From assembly GCA_024638655.1 (NCBI GenBank), contig JAHEJW010000009.1, positions 35,027 to 99,026 of the forward strand: DNA of 64,000 nt, read 5' to 3'. The notes under the pieces were generated by a model. It was not told the DNA's origin and made no database searches. It saw only the letters and a list, made by a program, of their open reading frames with translations. This DNA is from a bacterium. Its GTDB lineage: Bacteria > Actinomycetota > Acidimicrobiia > Spongiisociales > ZC4RG35. Both the position numbers and the translations under genes were made by a program. Below, piece by piece: positions 16,817 through 25,602 of the stretch (the stretch's first letter is position 1; every line of letters starts with the position of its first letter).

Positions 16817-18253
16817 TCAGTCCTCCCGGAGGCTGAAGACGATCGTCTGCAGGTCGGTGAATTCCTCTATTCGCTGCCTCCCCCATCCGGTATCGGTGCC
16901 CGCCGCCCCGCCAAAGGGCTGGAAGGTCTCCCAGGTGTCGGTGGAGTCGTTGACTATCACCGTCCCGGATCGGATGCGATCGGCGTAGTAGAAGGCCTTG
17001 GTGAGATCGTTGGTGAACACCGCGGCCTGGAGGCCGAGACGGGTTCGGTTGGCGACTCCGACTGCGTCTTCGTCGTCGCGAGCCCGAAGGATCGGCAACA
17101 CCGGACCGAACGACTCCTCCTGTGACACCATCGAGTCCTCGGGCACGTCATCGATGATCGTGAACTCGTAGTAGAGCTCGGTTGGGTGGCCGATGGCCCG
17201 GCCGCCCCCCATGAGCACCTCTGCGCCGCGATCGCGGGCATCTGCGACGTGTCGGTCCATCTTGGCGGCCGTGGCCTCGTTGTTGAGGGGGCCCATGTTG
17301 GTGTGCTCGTCGAATGGATCACCCAGTTTCACCACATCGGCCGCCTTGATCGAGGCCTCGACGAACTCGTCGTGGACTTCGTCGAGCACGATCAGTCGCT
17401 CTGTGGCGACGCACACCTGGCCGGCGTTGTAGTAGGCGCCGTAAACGGCTGCCTCCGCAGCTTTGACGATGTCGGCGTCTTCGGTGACGATCGTCGGGCC
17501 GTTGCCCGACATCTCCATGATCGACCGCTTGAGCCCCATCTGTGAGACGATCCGGGCGCCGGTAGGGGACGAGCCGGTGAATCCGATCGCGTCGATGCCC
17601 TGGTGGGTGACGAGGGCCTCACCGATGTCTCCGGCGCCGGGGATGATGGATATTGCCCCCTTGGGCACACCGGCCTCTTCGAAGACCTGCGCCATCTCCA
17701 GCAGGGCCCAGGAAGTGAACTCCGGCGGTTTCACGATCAGAGCGTTGCCCGTGGCCAGGCCCGGGCCCACGTATTCCATCGGGATCATGACCGGGAAGTT
17801 CCATGGTGTGATTGCGGCCCAAACCCCGACCGGGCGATGGACGGTGAACATGCGGCGATTACGTTCGGTCGTCGGGATGTACTCGCCGGAGAGCCTCTTG
17901 ACGTCTTCCGCTGCGATCTGGAAGTAGTCACCCGACTCTTCGATGTCGTCGATCGACTCGGCTTGGAGAGGTTTGCCCTGCTCGAGGGTGAGTATCCGGG
18001 CCACCTCATCGACCCTGGGCTGCCAGAGGTCGTATATGCGAAGGCACATGTCTGCGCGCTCGAACGCAGTCCAGTGACGCATCTCCTCGGTGGCCTCGCG
18101 GGCCGCCGCGACCGCCCTGTCGATGTCCTGCTGTGATGCCTTGGGGACGCTGTAGATGTGCTCTCCGGTGACAGGCGAGCTGATCTCGTAATGGTCGTCT
18201 CCGGTGCCCTCGGTCCATTCTCCGGCTATGAGCAGCTTGAGGTCTCGTGCCAT
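16817..18253 (-). CDS. NAD(P)-dependent aldehyde dehydrogenase
   Basis: A 478-residue aldehyde dehydrogenase of the classical superfamily. Catalytic Cys281 lies in NAGQVCVATER, general-base Glu247 in IMEMSG and oxyanion Asn152 in TPWNFP; the cofactor loop GFTGSSPTG is near 224. It could oxidise the aminobutyraldehyde (or gamma-glutamyl form) produced by the transaminase and FAD oxidase at 1-2.1 kb. Succinate-semialdehyde or betaine aldehyde are alternatives, since a choline oxidase is also in the window. Divergent from the GSAM-like gene with a 155-bp shared upstream region. Confidence 0.9.
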   Translation of the reverse strand: MARDLKLLIAGEWTEGTGDDHYEISSPVTGEHIYSVPKASQQDIDRAVAAAREATEEMRHWTAFERADMCLRIYDLWQPRVDEVARILTLEQGKPLQAESIDDIEESGDYFQIAAEDVKRLSGEYIPTTERNRRMFTVHRPVGVWAAITPWNFPVMIPMEYVGPGLATGNALIVKPPEFTSWALLEMAQVFEEAGVPKGAISIIPGAGDIGEALVTHQGIDAIGFTGSSPTGARIVSQMGLKRSIMEMSGNGPTIVTEDADIVKAAEAAVYGAYYNAGQVCVATERLIVLDEVHDEFVEASIKAADVVKLGDPFDEHTNMGPLNNEATAAKMDRHVADARDRGAEVLMGGGRAIGHPTELYYEFTIIDDVPEDSMVSQEESFGPVLPILRARDDEDAVGVANRTRLGLQAAVFTNDLTKAFYYADRIRSGTVIVNDSTDTWETFQPFGGAAGTDTGWGRQRIEEFTDLQTIVFSLRED

Positions 18254-18408
18254 TCGCAGGAAGTTACTCCGCTCTCGACTTCAGCGAACTCCCTCGGCCT
18301 TTCGGGCGATGCTCGGATTATCCTGATCCGGTCCATACCTACCGCCCACCGGCACTTGGGACTCCTGGAGCACCTCAAACCGGAGCGGTCCGAGAGGAGT
18401 GAGATCTG

Positions 18409-19731
18409 ATGAGCCTCCAGGGAGCCAAGACAGCGGAGTGGTTCGATCGGGCCTACGCCGCGCTGATAAACGGCGTTTCCAGCCAGTTCCGATATTGGGG
18501 CGACGACGACACCATCGTCATAGACCACGGCGAGGCTGGCCATGTCATCGACATGGACGGGAAACGCTACATCGACTACCAGCTCGGTTTCGGGCCGATC
18601 ATTCTGGGCCATGGTGAGCCGTCGGTCGTGGCGGCCGTAGTCGACGCAGCCTCGGCCGGGCCCAGCTTCGCCATGACCCAGCGACGTGAGATCGAGGCGG
18701 CCGAGAAGGTCAGGGAAGCGCTGTCCTGGGCGGAGGGCATGCGATTCACAAATACCGGCACAGAGGCCACGATGCACGCCATCAGACTGGCCAGGGGCGT
18801 CACGGGTCGTGACATCGTCATCAAGTTCGAAGGTCAGTACCACGGCGTACACGACTACGTCATGTTCTCGACGGCGGGGGCTCCTCCTGAAGGGCTTGGT
18901 TCCCGCTTTCGACCGGTTCCCTGGCAGTCGAGCTCGGGGATACCCGATAGCATTCGCACCTACATCCGGACTCTTCCCTACAACGATCTCGAGTTGGTGC
19001 AGAAGGTGTTTCGCAACGAAGGCAATCGGATAGCTGCCGTGATCGTGGAGCCCACTTTGGGCAACGCCTTCGGCTTCATGCCGGTCGACGGTTTCCTGGA
19101 AGGGCTCAGAGACCTATGTGACGAGTCCGGCGCTGCACTGATCTTCGACGAGGTGAAGACGGGTTTCCGGATCGCGACCGGCGGTGCGGCCGAGTACTTC
19201 GGTGTGGTGCCGGACATCGGCACCTACGCCAAGGCCCTCGGAAACGGCTTTCCCGTGGCGGCCATCGCCACCAGGGGCGAGATGGTCGAGGGCTGGCGAA
19301 AGGGTGGTATCGCGCAGGCGGGCACCTATTCCGGCAATGGGGTGGCCGCCGCAGCCGCCAAGGCCACCGTCGAGCAGCTACTCACAGGAGAGCCTCTGGC
19401 CAGGGTGGAGAAGGTGGGCCGGTCGCTCATGGAGGGTATCGATCGCGTTCTGTCGGATGTGAGCCTGGAAGGGATGGCCACCGGTCATCCGGCGATGTTC
19501 TCGATCTATTTCGGCGAGGGCACCCCCAAGGAGTTCCGCGACACCAAGGGCCACGACTCCGAGTTGTACGAGGATGTCATCTTCCGGATGATCGGCAAGG
19601 GAGTCATGCCCTGTCCAGACGCCCTCGAACCCTGGTTCGTCTGTGCGGCGCACACCGATGAGGACGTCGCCAAGACTCTCGAGGTGTTCCAGGAGTCGGT
19701 GAGCGAGGCGCGGGACGGGTCGACCAAGTGA
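18409..19731 (+). CDS. glutamate-1-semialdehyde-aminotransferase-like class III aminotransferase
   Basis: A 440-residue PLP enzyme with NTGTEATMHAIRLAR (phosphate loop), FDEVKTGFR (D247) and the catalytic lysine in TYAKALGNG (K275). It resembles GSAM in sequence but is not the heme enzyme, because a dedicated hemL lies at 46 kb. A gaggag site precedes the ATG. The gene overlaps dapB, and an acetolactate-synthase-like gene follows. Relatives include aminomutases and beta-amino-acid transaminases, so the substrate is open. Confidence 0.85.
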   Translation: MSLQGAKTAEWFDRAYAALINGVSSQFRYWGDDDTIVIDHGEAGHVIDMDGKRYIDYQLGFGPIILGHGEPSVVAAVVDAASAGPSFAMTQRREIEAAEKVREALSWAEGMRFTNTGTEATMHAIRLARGVTGRDIVIKFEGQYHGVHDYVMFSTAGAPPEGLGSRFRPVPWQSSSGIPDSIRTYIRTLPYNDLELVQKVFRNEGNRIAAVIVEPTLGNAFGFMPVDGFLEGLRDLCDESGAALIFDEVKTGFRIATGGAAEYFGVVPDIGTYAKALGNGFPVAAIATRGEMVEGWRKGGIAQAGTYSGNGVAAAAAKATVEQLLTGEPLARVEKVGRSLMEGIDRVLSDVSLEGMATGHPAMFSIYFGEGTPKEFRDTKGHDSELYEDVIFRMIGKGVMPCPDALEPWFVCAAHTDEDVAKTLEVFQESVSEARDGSTK

Positions 19732-20477
19732 TTCGCGTCGCGATTTCTGGCGCGGGCGGGAAGCTGGCCGGGCCGATAATTGCCGGGCTGGCCGCCGCGG
19801 ACGATCTCGAACTGGCCGCCCTCTACAACCCCAATCGAGCGGGGTCCGTAGTCGAGGGGATAGCGGTGACGGCCGACCAATCGGAAGTTCAGGCCGACGT
19901 CGTCATCGAGACCGTCAACGCCGACTCGGTTTTCGACAACCTCCCCGGCTGGCGCGACGGCGGCATGGCAGCCGTGGTGGGCACTTCGGGATTCACACCG
20001 GAGCGTCTCGACCGGCTGAGAGATCTCTGGGGCTCCGGCACTCCGTGCCTCGTGGTCCCCAACTTCTCGATCGGAGCCGTGCTGATGATGCGATTCGCCG
20101 CGGAGGCTGCTCCCCACTTCGAGGCAGTAGAGGTGATCGAGCGGCATCACGCCACCAAACCCGACGCACCCTCGGGCACCTCGCTAGCCACCGCCATGGG
20201 TTTGAGCGAGTCGGGCGGGGTCTCATCGGAGGGCTCCGAGGAGCTGGTCGAAGGAGCGCGCGGGGCGATCGTCAAAGGGGTGAGGGTCCATTCCCTCCGC
20301 CTGCCAGGAGTGATCGCCCAGCAAGAGGTGGCATTGTCGAACAAGGGAGAAGTGCTGTCGATAGAGCACCTGTCGACAAGCTACGAATCGTTTGCCGCCG
20401 GCGCTCTGCTTGCCGCTCGTAAGGTCCAATCCCTCGACGGAGGGGTCCATCTCGGGCTCGACTCGGTCCTGCAATAG
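19728..20477 (+). CDS. dapB: 4-hydroxy-tetrahydrodipicolinate reductase (DapB)
   Basis: A 249-residue reductase with an N-terminal Rossmann fold (ISGAGGKLAG) and the catalytic DapB block HHATKPDAPSGT near residue 142. The C-terminal SNKGEVLSIEHLSTSYESFAAGALLAA region is conserved in the family. The usual reaction is the NAD(P)H reduction step of lysine/diaminopimelate synthesis. The setting is unusual: it is coupled (GTGA) to an aminotransferase and followed by a TPP enzyme, without dapA. A specialised imine reductase role is therefore possible. Confidence 0.8.
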   Translation: MIRVAISGAGGKLAGPIIAGLAAADDLELAALYNPNRAGSVVEGIAVTADQSEVQADVVIETVNADSVFDNLPGWRDGGMAAVVGTSGFTPERLDRLRDLWGSGTPCLVVPNFSIGAVLMMRFAAEAAPHFEAVEVIERHHATKPDAPSGTSLATAMGLSESGGVSSEGSEELVEGARGAIVKGVRVHSLRLPGVIAQQEVALSNKGEVLSIEHLSTSYESFAAGALLAARKVQSLDGGVHLGLDSVLQ

Positions 20478-20486
20478 GCTCGCATC

Positions 20487-22115
20487 ATGGCCAAGATCCA
20501 TGGTGGGCAGATCATCGCAAGGGCGCTTCGCAACGAAGGCGTCGACGCGGTCTTCACCCTCACCGGCGGGCATATCGTCCCGATTCTCGATGGTTGTGTT
20601 CACGAGGGAATCCGGGTCGTCGACGTCCGTCACGAGCAGGCGGCGGCTCACGCCGCCGAGGCCTACACACGTCTGACCGGTCGGCTCGGTGTGGCTGTGG
20701 TCACGGCCGGCCCGGGTGTCACCGGGACCGTCACCGGGGTCGCCACCGCCTTCCATGCTTCAACGCCGATGCTGGTCATCGGTGGTCGTCACATGATCCG
20801 TCAGGAGCTCAAGGGTGGTCTCCAGGAGATGGATCACCCCCGGATATTCGAGTCGATCACCAAGTGGGCTGTCACTGCCTGGCAGGTCGACCGGCTGGCC
20901 GACTACGTTGCGACGGCGGCACGCCATGCGTTCGAAGGCAGGGGAGGTCCGGTCTTCATCGACATTCCGATGGATGTCCAGTTCGACATGGTTGAGGAGA
21001 CGGCCATCCGCTTTCCCGAGTCCTACAGGGCGAACACAGGTCTCGGGGCGGATTCGGAGACCATCGACCGGATCGTGGAGGTGCTCGCAGGCGCCGAGCG
21101 GGTGATGATCTTCGCCGGAACCGGGGCCCGAGCCGGTATCGAGAACAGACTCGACGATCTTGCCAACCTGCTCAAGGCCCCGACCTTCGTCAACAGCCGG
21201 GCTCGTGGGTCTTTGTCGCACGGACATAGGCTCCTAGGCAACTTCATGCGATCCCGGGCGATGGCAGAGGCCGATGTCGTGGTTGCACTCGGTGTCGACT
21301 GGGACTTCAGGACGGGATACGGCGAGAAGATCTCCAGGGAAGCCACGGTCATCCAGGTGGATGCGGATGCCGCCAAGATCGGTTGGAACCGTCCCGCACA
21401 CATCGGAGTTCGAGCAGATCCCATGGATGTCGTCTCACAGTTGGTGGAACGCGGAGAACTGCGCCGGGAGGAGATGCCGGTTTGGACCAAGGACATCATG
21501 GGGGCCGAGGAAGAAAAGGCCGAGGCGGCCCGGGCCGAGGCCGACGACGACTCCTCTCCGGTGATGCCCCAGCGGTTCGCCCGGGAGGTAAGCGAGTTCT
21601 TCGGCACCGACTCCATAGTTGCCGTCGACGGTGGCGACATCGTCTCCACCACCGCCCGATGGCTCCGAATCTCGTCACCGGGCCACGTTCTCGACGCCGG
21701 GCCGTTCGGGACGCTGGGCGTGGGAGCACCGTACGCCATCGCCGCCAAGACGGTCTTCCCCGAGAAGCTCGTCGGGGTCGTTTTCGGAGACGGCGGATTC
21801 GGATTCAACGCCATGGAGTACGACTCCATGATTCGTCACGACCTGCCGGTGATCGGTGTGATCGGCAATGACGGCGTCTGGTCGAACATAAAGACGTTCC
21901 ATCGCATGGCCTATCCCGACCGGCTGGTGGCGACCGATCTGGGGATCCGGCCATATCAAGAGATGGTGAAGGGTCTCGGTGGCTACGGCGAGTTCGTCGA
22001 GGACCCGGCCGAGATCAGACCGGCATTGGACCGGGCGGTGGAATCAGGGCTCCCGGCCCTGATCAACGTCCACATCGCCGAGACGACGCGGATGTCTTCC
22101 AACTACTCGCAGTAG
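20487..22115 (+). CDS. thiamine-diphosphate-dependent enzyme, acetolactate-synthase-like
   Basis: A 542-residue ThDP enzyme with the three-domain layout of acetohydroxyacid synthase and its relatives. The N-terminal domain carries the catalytic glutamate (VDVRHEQAAAHAAEAYTR), a central FAD/ADP-like domain follows, and the C-terminal domain has the ThDP motif GDGGFGFNAMEYDSMIRHDLP. No regulatory ilvN-like small subunit follows, so branched-chain synthesis is not assured. Sulfoacetaldehyde, oxalyl-CoA or 2-oxoacid decarboxylase-type chemistry are options. It starts 9 bp after dapB. Confidence 0.83.
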   Translation: MAKIHGGQIIARALRNEGVDAVFTLTGGHIVPILDGCVHEGIRVVDVRHEQAAAHAAEAYTRLTGRLGVAVVTAGPGVTGTVTGVATAFHASTPMLVIGGRHMIRQELKGGLQEMDHPRIFESITKWAVTAWQVDRLADYVATAARHAFEGRGGPVFIDIPMDVQFDMVEETAIRFPESYRANTGLGADSETIDRIVEVLAGAERVMIFAGTGARAGIENRLDDLANLLKAPTFVNSRARGSLSHGHRLLGNFMRSRAMAEADVVVALGVDWDFRTGYGEKISREATVIQVDADAAKIGWNRPAHIGVRADPMDVVSQLVERGELRREEMPVWTKDIMGAEEEKAEAARAEADDDSSPVMPQRFAREVSEFFGTDSIVAVDGGDIVSTTARWLRISSPGHVLDAGPFGTLGVGAPYAIAAKTVFPEKLVGVVFGDGGFGFNAMEYDSMIRHDLPVIGVIGNDGVWSNIKTFHRMAYPDRLVATDLGIRPYQEMVKGLGGYGEFVEDPAEIRPALDRAVESGLPALINVHIAETTRMSSNYSQ

Positions 22116-22149
22116 GGCGGCGACCCGGGATCTGCTCCCAGGGCCGCCC
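22115..22149. terminator. hairpin between convergent genes
   Basis: Arms gggcggc (22115-22121) and gccgccc (22143-22149) enclose a second small stem. The element begins at the stop codon of the ThDP enzyme gene and faces the convergent secreted-protein gene, so it could end transcription from both sides. There is no strong T-run. Confidence 0.5.
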
Positions 22150-22168
22150 CTCTGATTTGCCTGGGCGA

Positions 22169-23323
22169 TTACCTGCTCGACCCCCAAGCGGCGGTGTCTC
22201 CCGACTCGAAGCCGTCGGTGAAGATCTCCATGTCGGCGATCCCCTGGGTCAAGGAGTTTCGAAGGTAAACGGTCCCATCACTGGGTCGGAACAATCCGGG
22301 AGTGTCGATACCGTCGTTGTCCCAGTCCCCGCCAAAGACCGAGTCATTGGGATCACCCCAGATGAAGTCGACATCGGCAGCACCGGTTGTCAGCGTGGTC
22401 CGTCCATAGACCCGTCCGGTCGAGGTTCGGTGAAGTGCGACCTCACTCTTCCCGTCACCATCCCAGTCGCCGGCGAAGGGGCGATCGCCCACGTCGCCGA
22501 ACAGGAAGCTGAAATCGGCTGCGCCGAGGCCTTCGTTCTTCGATCCGAGCTCGTTGATTATGTAGAAGCGGGCCTCACTCGGTCGGTAGAGGCTCACCGT
22601 GTCATCACCGTCACCGTCCCAGTCGCCAATGACCGGCACATCGCCGGGGTTGCCGAAGAAGAACTCGATGTCGGCCACGCCGGAGGTGTTGGAATTCCGA
22701 AGGTAGACCTTGCCATCCGAGGCACGGTGCAGTCCGGGAGTGACCACGCCGTCGCCGTCCCAATCTCCGAGGAACGGTGTGTCGGCCGGGTCGCCGAAGT
22801 AGAACGGCGCAATGGACTCGCCCGAGAGCTGGCCACGCACCGCGCCCGACGGGAAGAGGTCCGTGTGCACGTTGACGTAGTAACCGGCCGGGTTGGCCAG
22901 GATTGCGTCGACCTGGCTTCTGGTCGACGTCACGCATCCTTCTGCGCCTTCATTGGGCCAATCGAGATTGACGACAACCGGCCCGTTCACACCTGCTGCG
23001 CCCTGGTGGATGTGCGCCGCAGCCACAGTGCCCTTCACATTCTCCAGGTTCATGCTGAAGCAAACTCCGCCGGTGAGCTCGTTGAAGGCAAGGATCGCCA
23101 AGCCGGAGGCGCCCAGGTCTCCAGATCCCTCCGGGACCTCCTTCGCGCCGGCCAATTCGGCTGTGACTGCTTCCTGGATGTGCCAGAGCCCGGTGTCTTG
23201 GTCCACCGTGCCGACAGGGTCTACTGGCAAATGACCTGCTCCCATCGCCAATGGTGTCATGGCTATCACCATTGCAACGGTGACGGCTGTGACGAACGCC
23301 GCCTTCCGCGTACGTGCACGCAT
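22169..23323 (-). CDS. secreted CHRD-domain protein with DWDGDG repeats
   Basis: A 384-residue exported protein. A signal peptide (basic start, hydrophobic core, cleavage near AMG-A) is followed by a CHRD domain at about 50-165 (AHIHQGAAGVNGP, YYVNVHTDLFPSGAVRGQL). Four repeats of roughly 50 residues follow, each with a GDWDGDG-type acidic, probably calcium-binding, loop and an LHR/LYR/LFR-x-SDG-x-VYLRN pattern, as in FG-GAP/VCBS-like propellers. The extreme C-terminus carries a GFESGD-x3-W motif that recurs at the ends of secreted bacterial proteins. Function unknown; surface or matrix role inferred. Confidence 0.8.
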   Translation of the reverse strand: MRARTRKAAFVTAVTVAMVIAMTPLAMGAGHLPVDPVGTVDQDTGLWHIQEAVTAELAGAKEVPEGSGDLGASGLAILAFNELTGGVCFSMNLENVKGTVAAAHIHQGAAGVNGPVVVNLDWPNEGAEGCVTSTRSQVDAILANPAGYYVNVHTDLFPSGAVRGQLSGESIAPFYFGDPADTPFLGDWDGDGVVTPGLHRASDGKVYLRNSNTSGVADIEFFFGNPGDVPVIGDWDGDGDDTVSLYRPSEARFYIINELGSKNEGLGAADFSFLFGDVGDRPFAGDWDGDGKSEVALHRTSTGRVYGRTTLTTGAADVDFIWGDPNDSVFGGDWDNDGIDTPGLFRPSDGTVYLRNSLTQGIADMEIFTDGFESGDTAAWGSSR

Positions 23324-23472
23324 CGAAATCCTCCAATCGCCGTGACCCAGTGGTCACTCTGAGCTGAGCGCTCCCACGAGACCGGTGTCTCATGACGCGA
23401 TCACGACCCTACAGATCGCCCGGTGCTACCGGTTGGGCTCGGATGGGCTGGGCTCAGTCGGCTAAGGGTCGA

Positions 23473-24834
23473 TCATGACCTGGGCGCCCAGTCCTCCAAC
23501 AGACCGTTCGGGTGGAAGTAGTCGCCGGAGCTGATCTCTCGCTCGGCGACTGTCGCCCCGCTGTCCAACGACACGACTCTCAGCAACGTCCTCTCTTCTC
23601 GATACTCCGTGCAAACCAAATGCGCACCGTCCGTGATGAGTTGACAGCCCCCGCTGTGCACAGCGAAGGGGCCCTGGGTGGTGACACTGCCTCCGGGACC
23701 GATGCCGAGCACGTATATCTCGTCCTCCCACGGCTGTTCCGAGAGAGTATTGACTCCCAAGATCATCCCACCATCACTGCGGACGTACTGCATGTCGAGA
23801 TCTGGTGCGTCTATCTTCGACCAGTTTTCGAGGTCGACGACTGTCAGACCAAGGTGCTCGCTGCTGTCCACGAGCTGTCCGTTCTCTGAGACTTCGATGG
23901 TGATGCGGTTCCCGCTGATGAAGAGATGGCGCCCGTCTGCCGAGAGCGCGGCACTGCTACGGGTGCCGAGTGACGGGCCTTTCGCCACTGCCGTCGGGAA
24001 CCAGTTGCCGACGAGTCGCTCCCACCAGGTAGCCGTCTCGATGGTGTGATTGTGGATCGTTCCTTCGATCAGGTCGACCTCGATGATCTCCAGATCATCG
24101 GCATGCACCACGAATAGTCGATCCTCTCGCCAGGCGACCCCGGGTAAGTCCATGTCAGGGATCTCGTAGCCGCCATCGAACACGCCACTGTCAGGGTTGG
24201 TTCGCACTATCTCTCCCACCGATATCTCGGTCGTACTGCCAAGGCCGGGGTCGTAGATGAGTACTCCGTAGACATCTCCTGAGGCCGATGAGACCAGCGC
24301 CGCGATCCGGTCACCGGAGACGATGTGCAACTCATCCCACGGCCATCGGTCTCGAGGCCACGCCGCCAGGGTCTCTGTCTTCCCAGACTTCAGGTCGGAT
24401 GCAGTGAGAGCACCGCTCTGGCTGTCGTACATGTACAGAGTGTCTTTGTGAAACACGCTCCCGCCGAACGCCCCCAACTCGAGATCAGCCAGCCGGCGCC
24501 AGGTCTGAACGTCGACAGTGCGTGCGGCAACGATGCTCTCGCTAGGCGCGTCCCATTCGAAGTTGACCACGAAGGCCCCATCCCCGGACACGAGGTTCCA
24601 TGAGTCGACGGGGTGTTGAATCGGATCCAATCCGGGCACCGGCTCCAGCGTCAGAGGATCGAGTCTGACGAGTTGGCCACCGATGGACTGCGGAGCGGTG
24701 ATGGTGCTCCCGCCAGCAGGAGCGGTCGAGGACGTGATGGAAGATGTCGTGGATGAGACCCTGGTGTCAGACACCACAGGAGCAGCGCTGCACCCGACTA
24801 TCACCAGCAGCGCCGCGAGCGTGATCCGCCGCAT
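23473..24834 (-). CDS. predicted lipoprotein with beta-propeller-like body, function unknown
   Basis: A 453-residue protein with a short lipoprotein signal (LVIVGCS, lipidated cysteine near residue 15) and a Ser/Thr-rich linker (about 20-50). The body is repetitive in beta-strands with alternating hydrophobic and WxxL-type patterns resembling a WD/YVTN-like propeller. No catalytic motif is seen. It starts 8 bp after the stop of the upstream gene on the same strand, so the two form a transcription unit. Confidence 0.65.
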   Translation of the reverse strand: MRRITLAALLVIVGCSAAPVVSDTRVSSTTSSITSSTAPAGGSTITAPQSIGGQLVRLDPLTLEPVPGLDPIQHPVDSWNLVSGDGAFVVNFEWDAPSESIVAARTVDVQTWRRLADLELGAFGGSVFHKDTLYMYDSQSGALTASDLKSGKTETLAAWPRDRWPWDELHIVSGDRIAALVSSASGDVYGVLIYDPGLGSTTEISVGEIVRTNPDSGVFDGGYEIPDMDLPGVAWREDRLFVVHADDLEIIEVDLIEGTIHNHTIETATWWERLVGNWFPTAVAKGPSLGTRSSAALSADGRHLFISGNRITIEVSENGQLVDSSEHLGLTVVDLENWSKIDAPDLDMQYVRSDGGMILGVNTLSEQPWEDEIYVLGIGPGGSVTTQGPFAVHSGGCQLITDGAHLVCTEYREERTLLRVVSLDSGATVAEREISSGDYFHPNGLLEDWAPRS

Positions 24835-24842
24835 GAGTCAAT

Positions 24843-25472
24843 CTACGTCGGCAAAGGATCAGAAGTTCCCGGAAGTCGAAGCGATTCTCCTGCCTGACGC
24901 CCGGCCACGACGATTCCCGCATCCCATCCTGGCGCACGGCCTCCTTCTGGAGCGGTCACGGAATTCATCTCCACCCCGGCCCGCGTCAGCAGCCAAGAGA
25001 TGACCGAGTTGGAGTTCCACATCTCACCGACATCTGCCTCGTCACGACCCCAGACCAGTTTCGGCACCTTCTTGGTCAAGTCGAGGACACGACGTGACAC
25101 GTCCTCGTCCCGGCTGACGGGCTGCGGTCCCCCGAAGGCTTCATCGGCGTCGGGCAGGTTGCCGTCGGGCCAGCACCGAACCTCGTAGCGAAAGATTCGA
25201 GTGAAGGAAAGCCAGCTGGCGAAAACCGGGGCAACTACCACAACGCCCCGCTCGGCTGGGTTCCCCGCCGGCGAGGGCCACATCGTCTCGACGATGAAGC
25301 GCCTCTCAGGAAGCCGCACCTGGAGCGCGGTGTGATAGAGATCCACTGCGGACCGGCTTCTGCGACGGGACTCGATTGCCTCATAGATGCGGCCGTTGGT
25401 CCTCACGAAGCCGGATCCACCGGCACCGAGCGGGATCCAGTAGAGATATATCCCAGTGTCCACACTGTCCAT
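24843..25472 (-). CDS. conserved hypothetical protein (possible papain-like fold)
   Basis: A 209-residue protein starting MDSVDTGIYLYWIPLG. A central YHTALQV histidine and a later MWNSNSVISWLLTRAG helix recall permuted papain-like (NlpC/P60-type) proteins, but the usual catalytic cysteine position is Ser or Asn here, so it may be inactive or something else. ATG at 25472 chosen because the 27 residues upstream are low-complexity and unconserved-looking. Co-transcribed with the lipoprotein gene. Confidence 0.6.
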   Translation of the reverse strand: MDSVDTGIYLYWIPLGAGGSGFVRTNGRIYEAIESRRRSRSAVDLYHTALQVRLPERRFIVETMWPSPAGNPAERGVVVVAPVFASWLSFTRIFRYEVRCWPDGNLPDADEAFGGPQPVSRDEDVSRRVLDLTKKVPKLVWGRDEADVGEMWNSNSVISWLLTRAGVEMNSVTAPEGGRAPGWDAGIVVAGRQAGESLRLPGTSDPLPT

Positions 25473-25588
25473 GGTGGCGGGATCATAGGAGCAAGGGAGG
25501 GACCGACTACGGCGATTCTGCGGAATGACGGGCTCCTCTGAAAGACATCGCAAAAGGGCCTTGTTTTATCTTATACAGTGTGTAGTCT

Positions 25589-25602
25589 CGAACACATGTT
25601 CG
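25589..25602. promoter_or_regulatory. LexA-type SOS box
   Basis: The sequence cgaacacatgttcg matches the Gram-positive/actinobacterial SOS box CGAAC-N4-GTTCG with a perfect inverted repeat. It overlaps the ATG at 25596 of the DUF222-HNH gene and lies just downstream of a -10-like tatac (25573-25577). LexA bound here would block transcription start or early elongation. Confidence 0.8.

Noticed and set aside
22157..23362. 401-codon plus-strand open frame opposite the CHRD protein
   Set aside because: The minus strand has a signal peptide, CHRD domain and regular repeats; the plus frame shows none.
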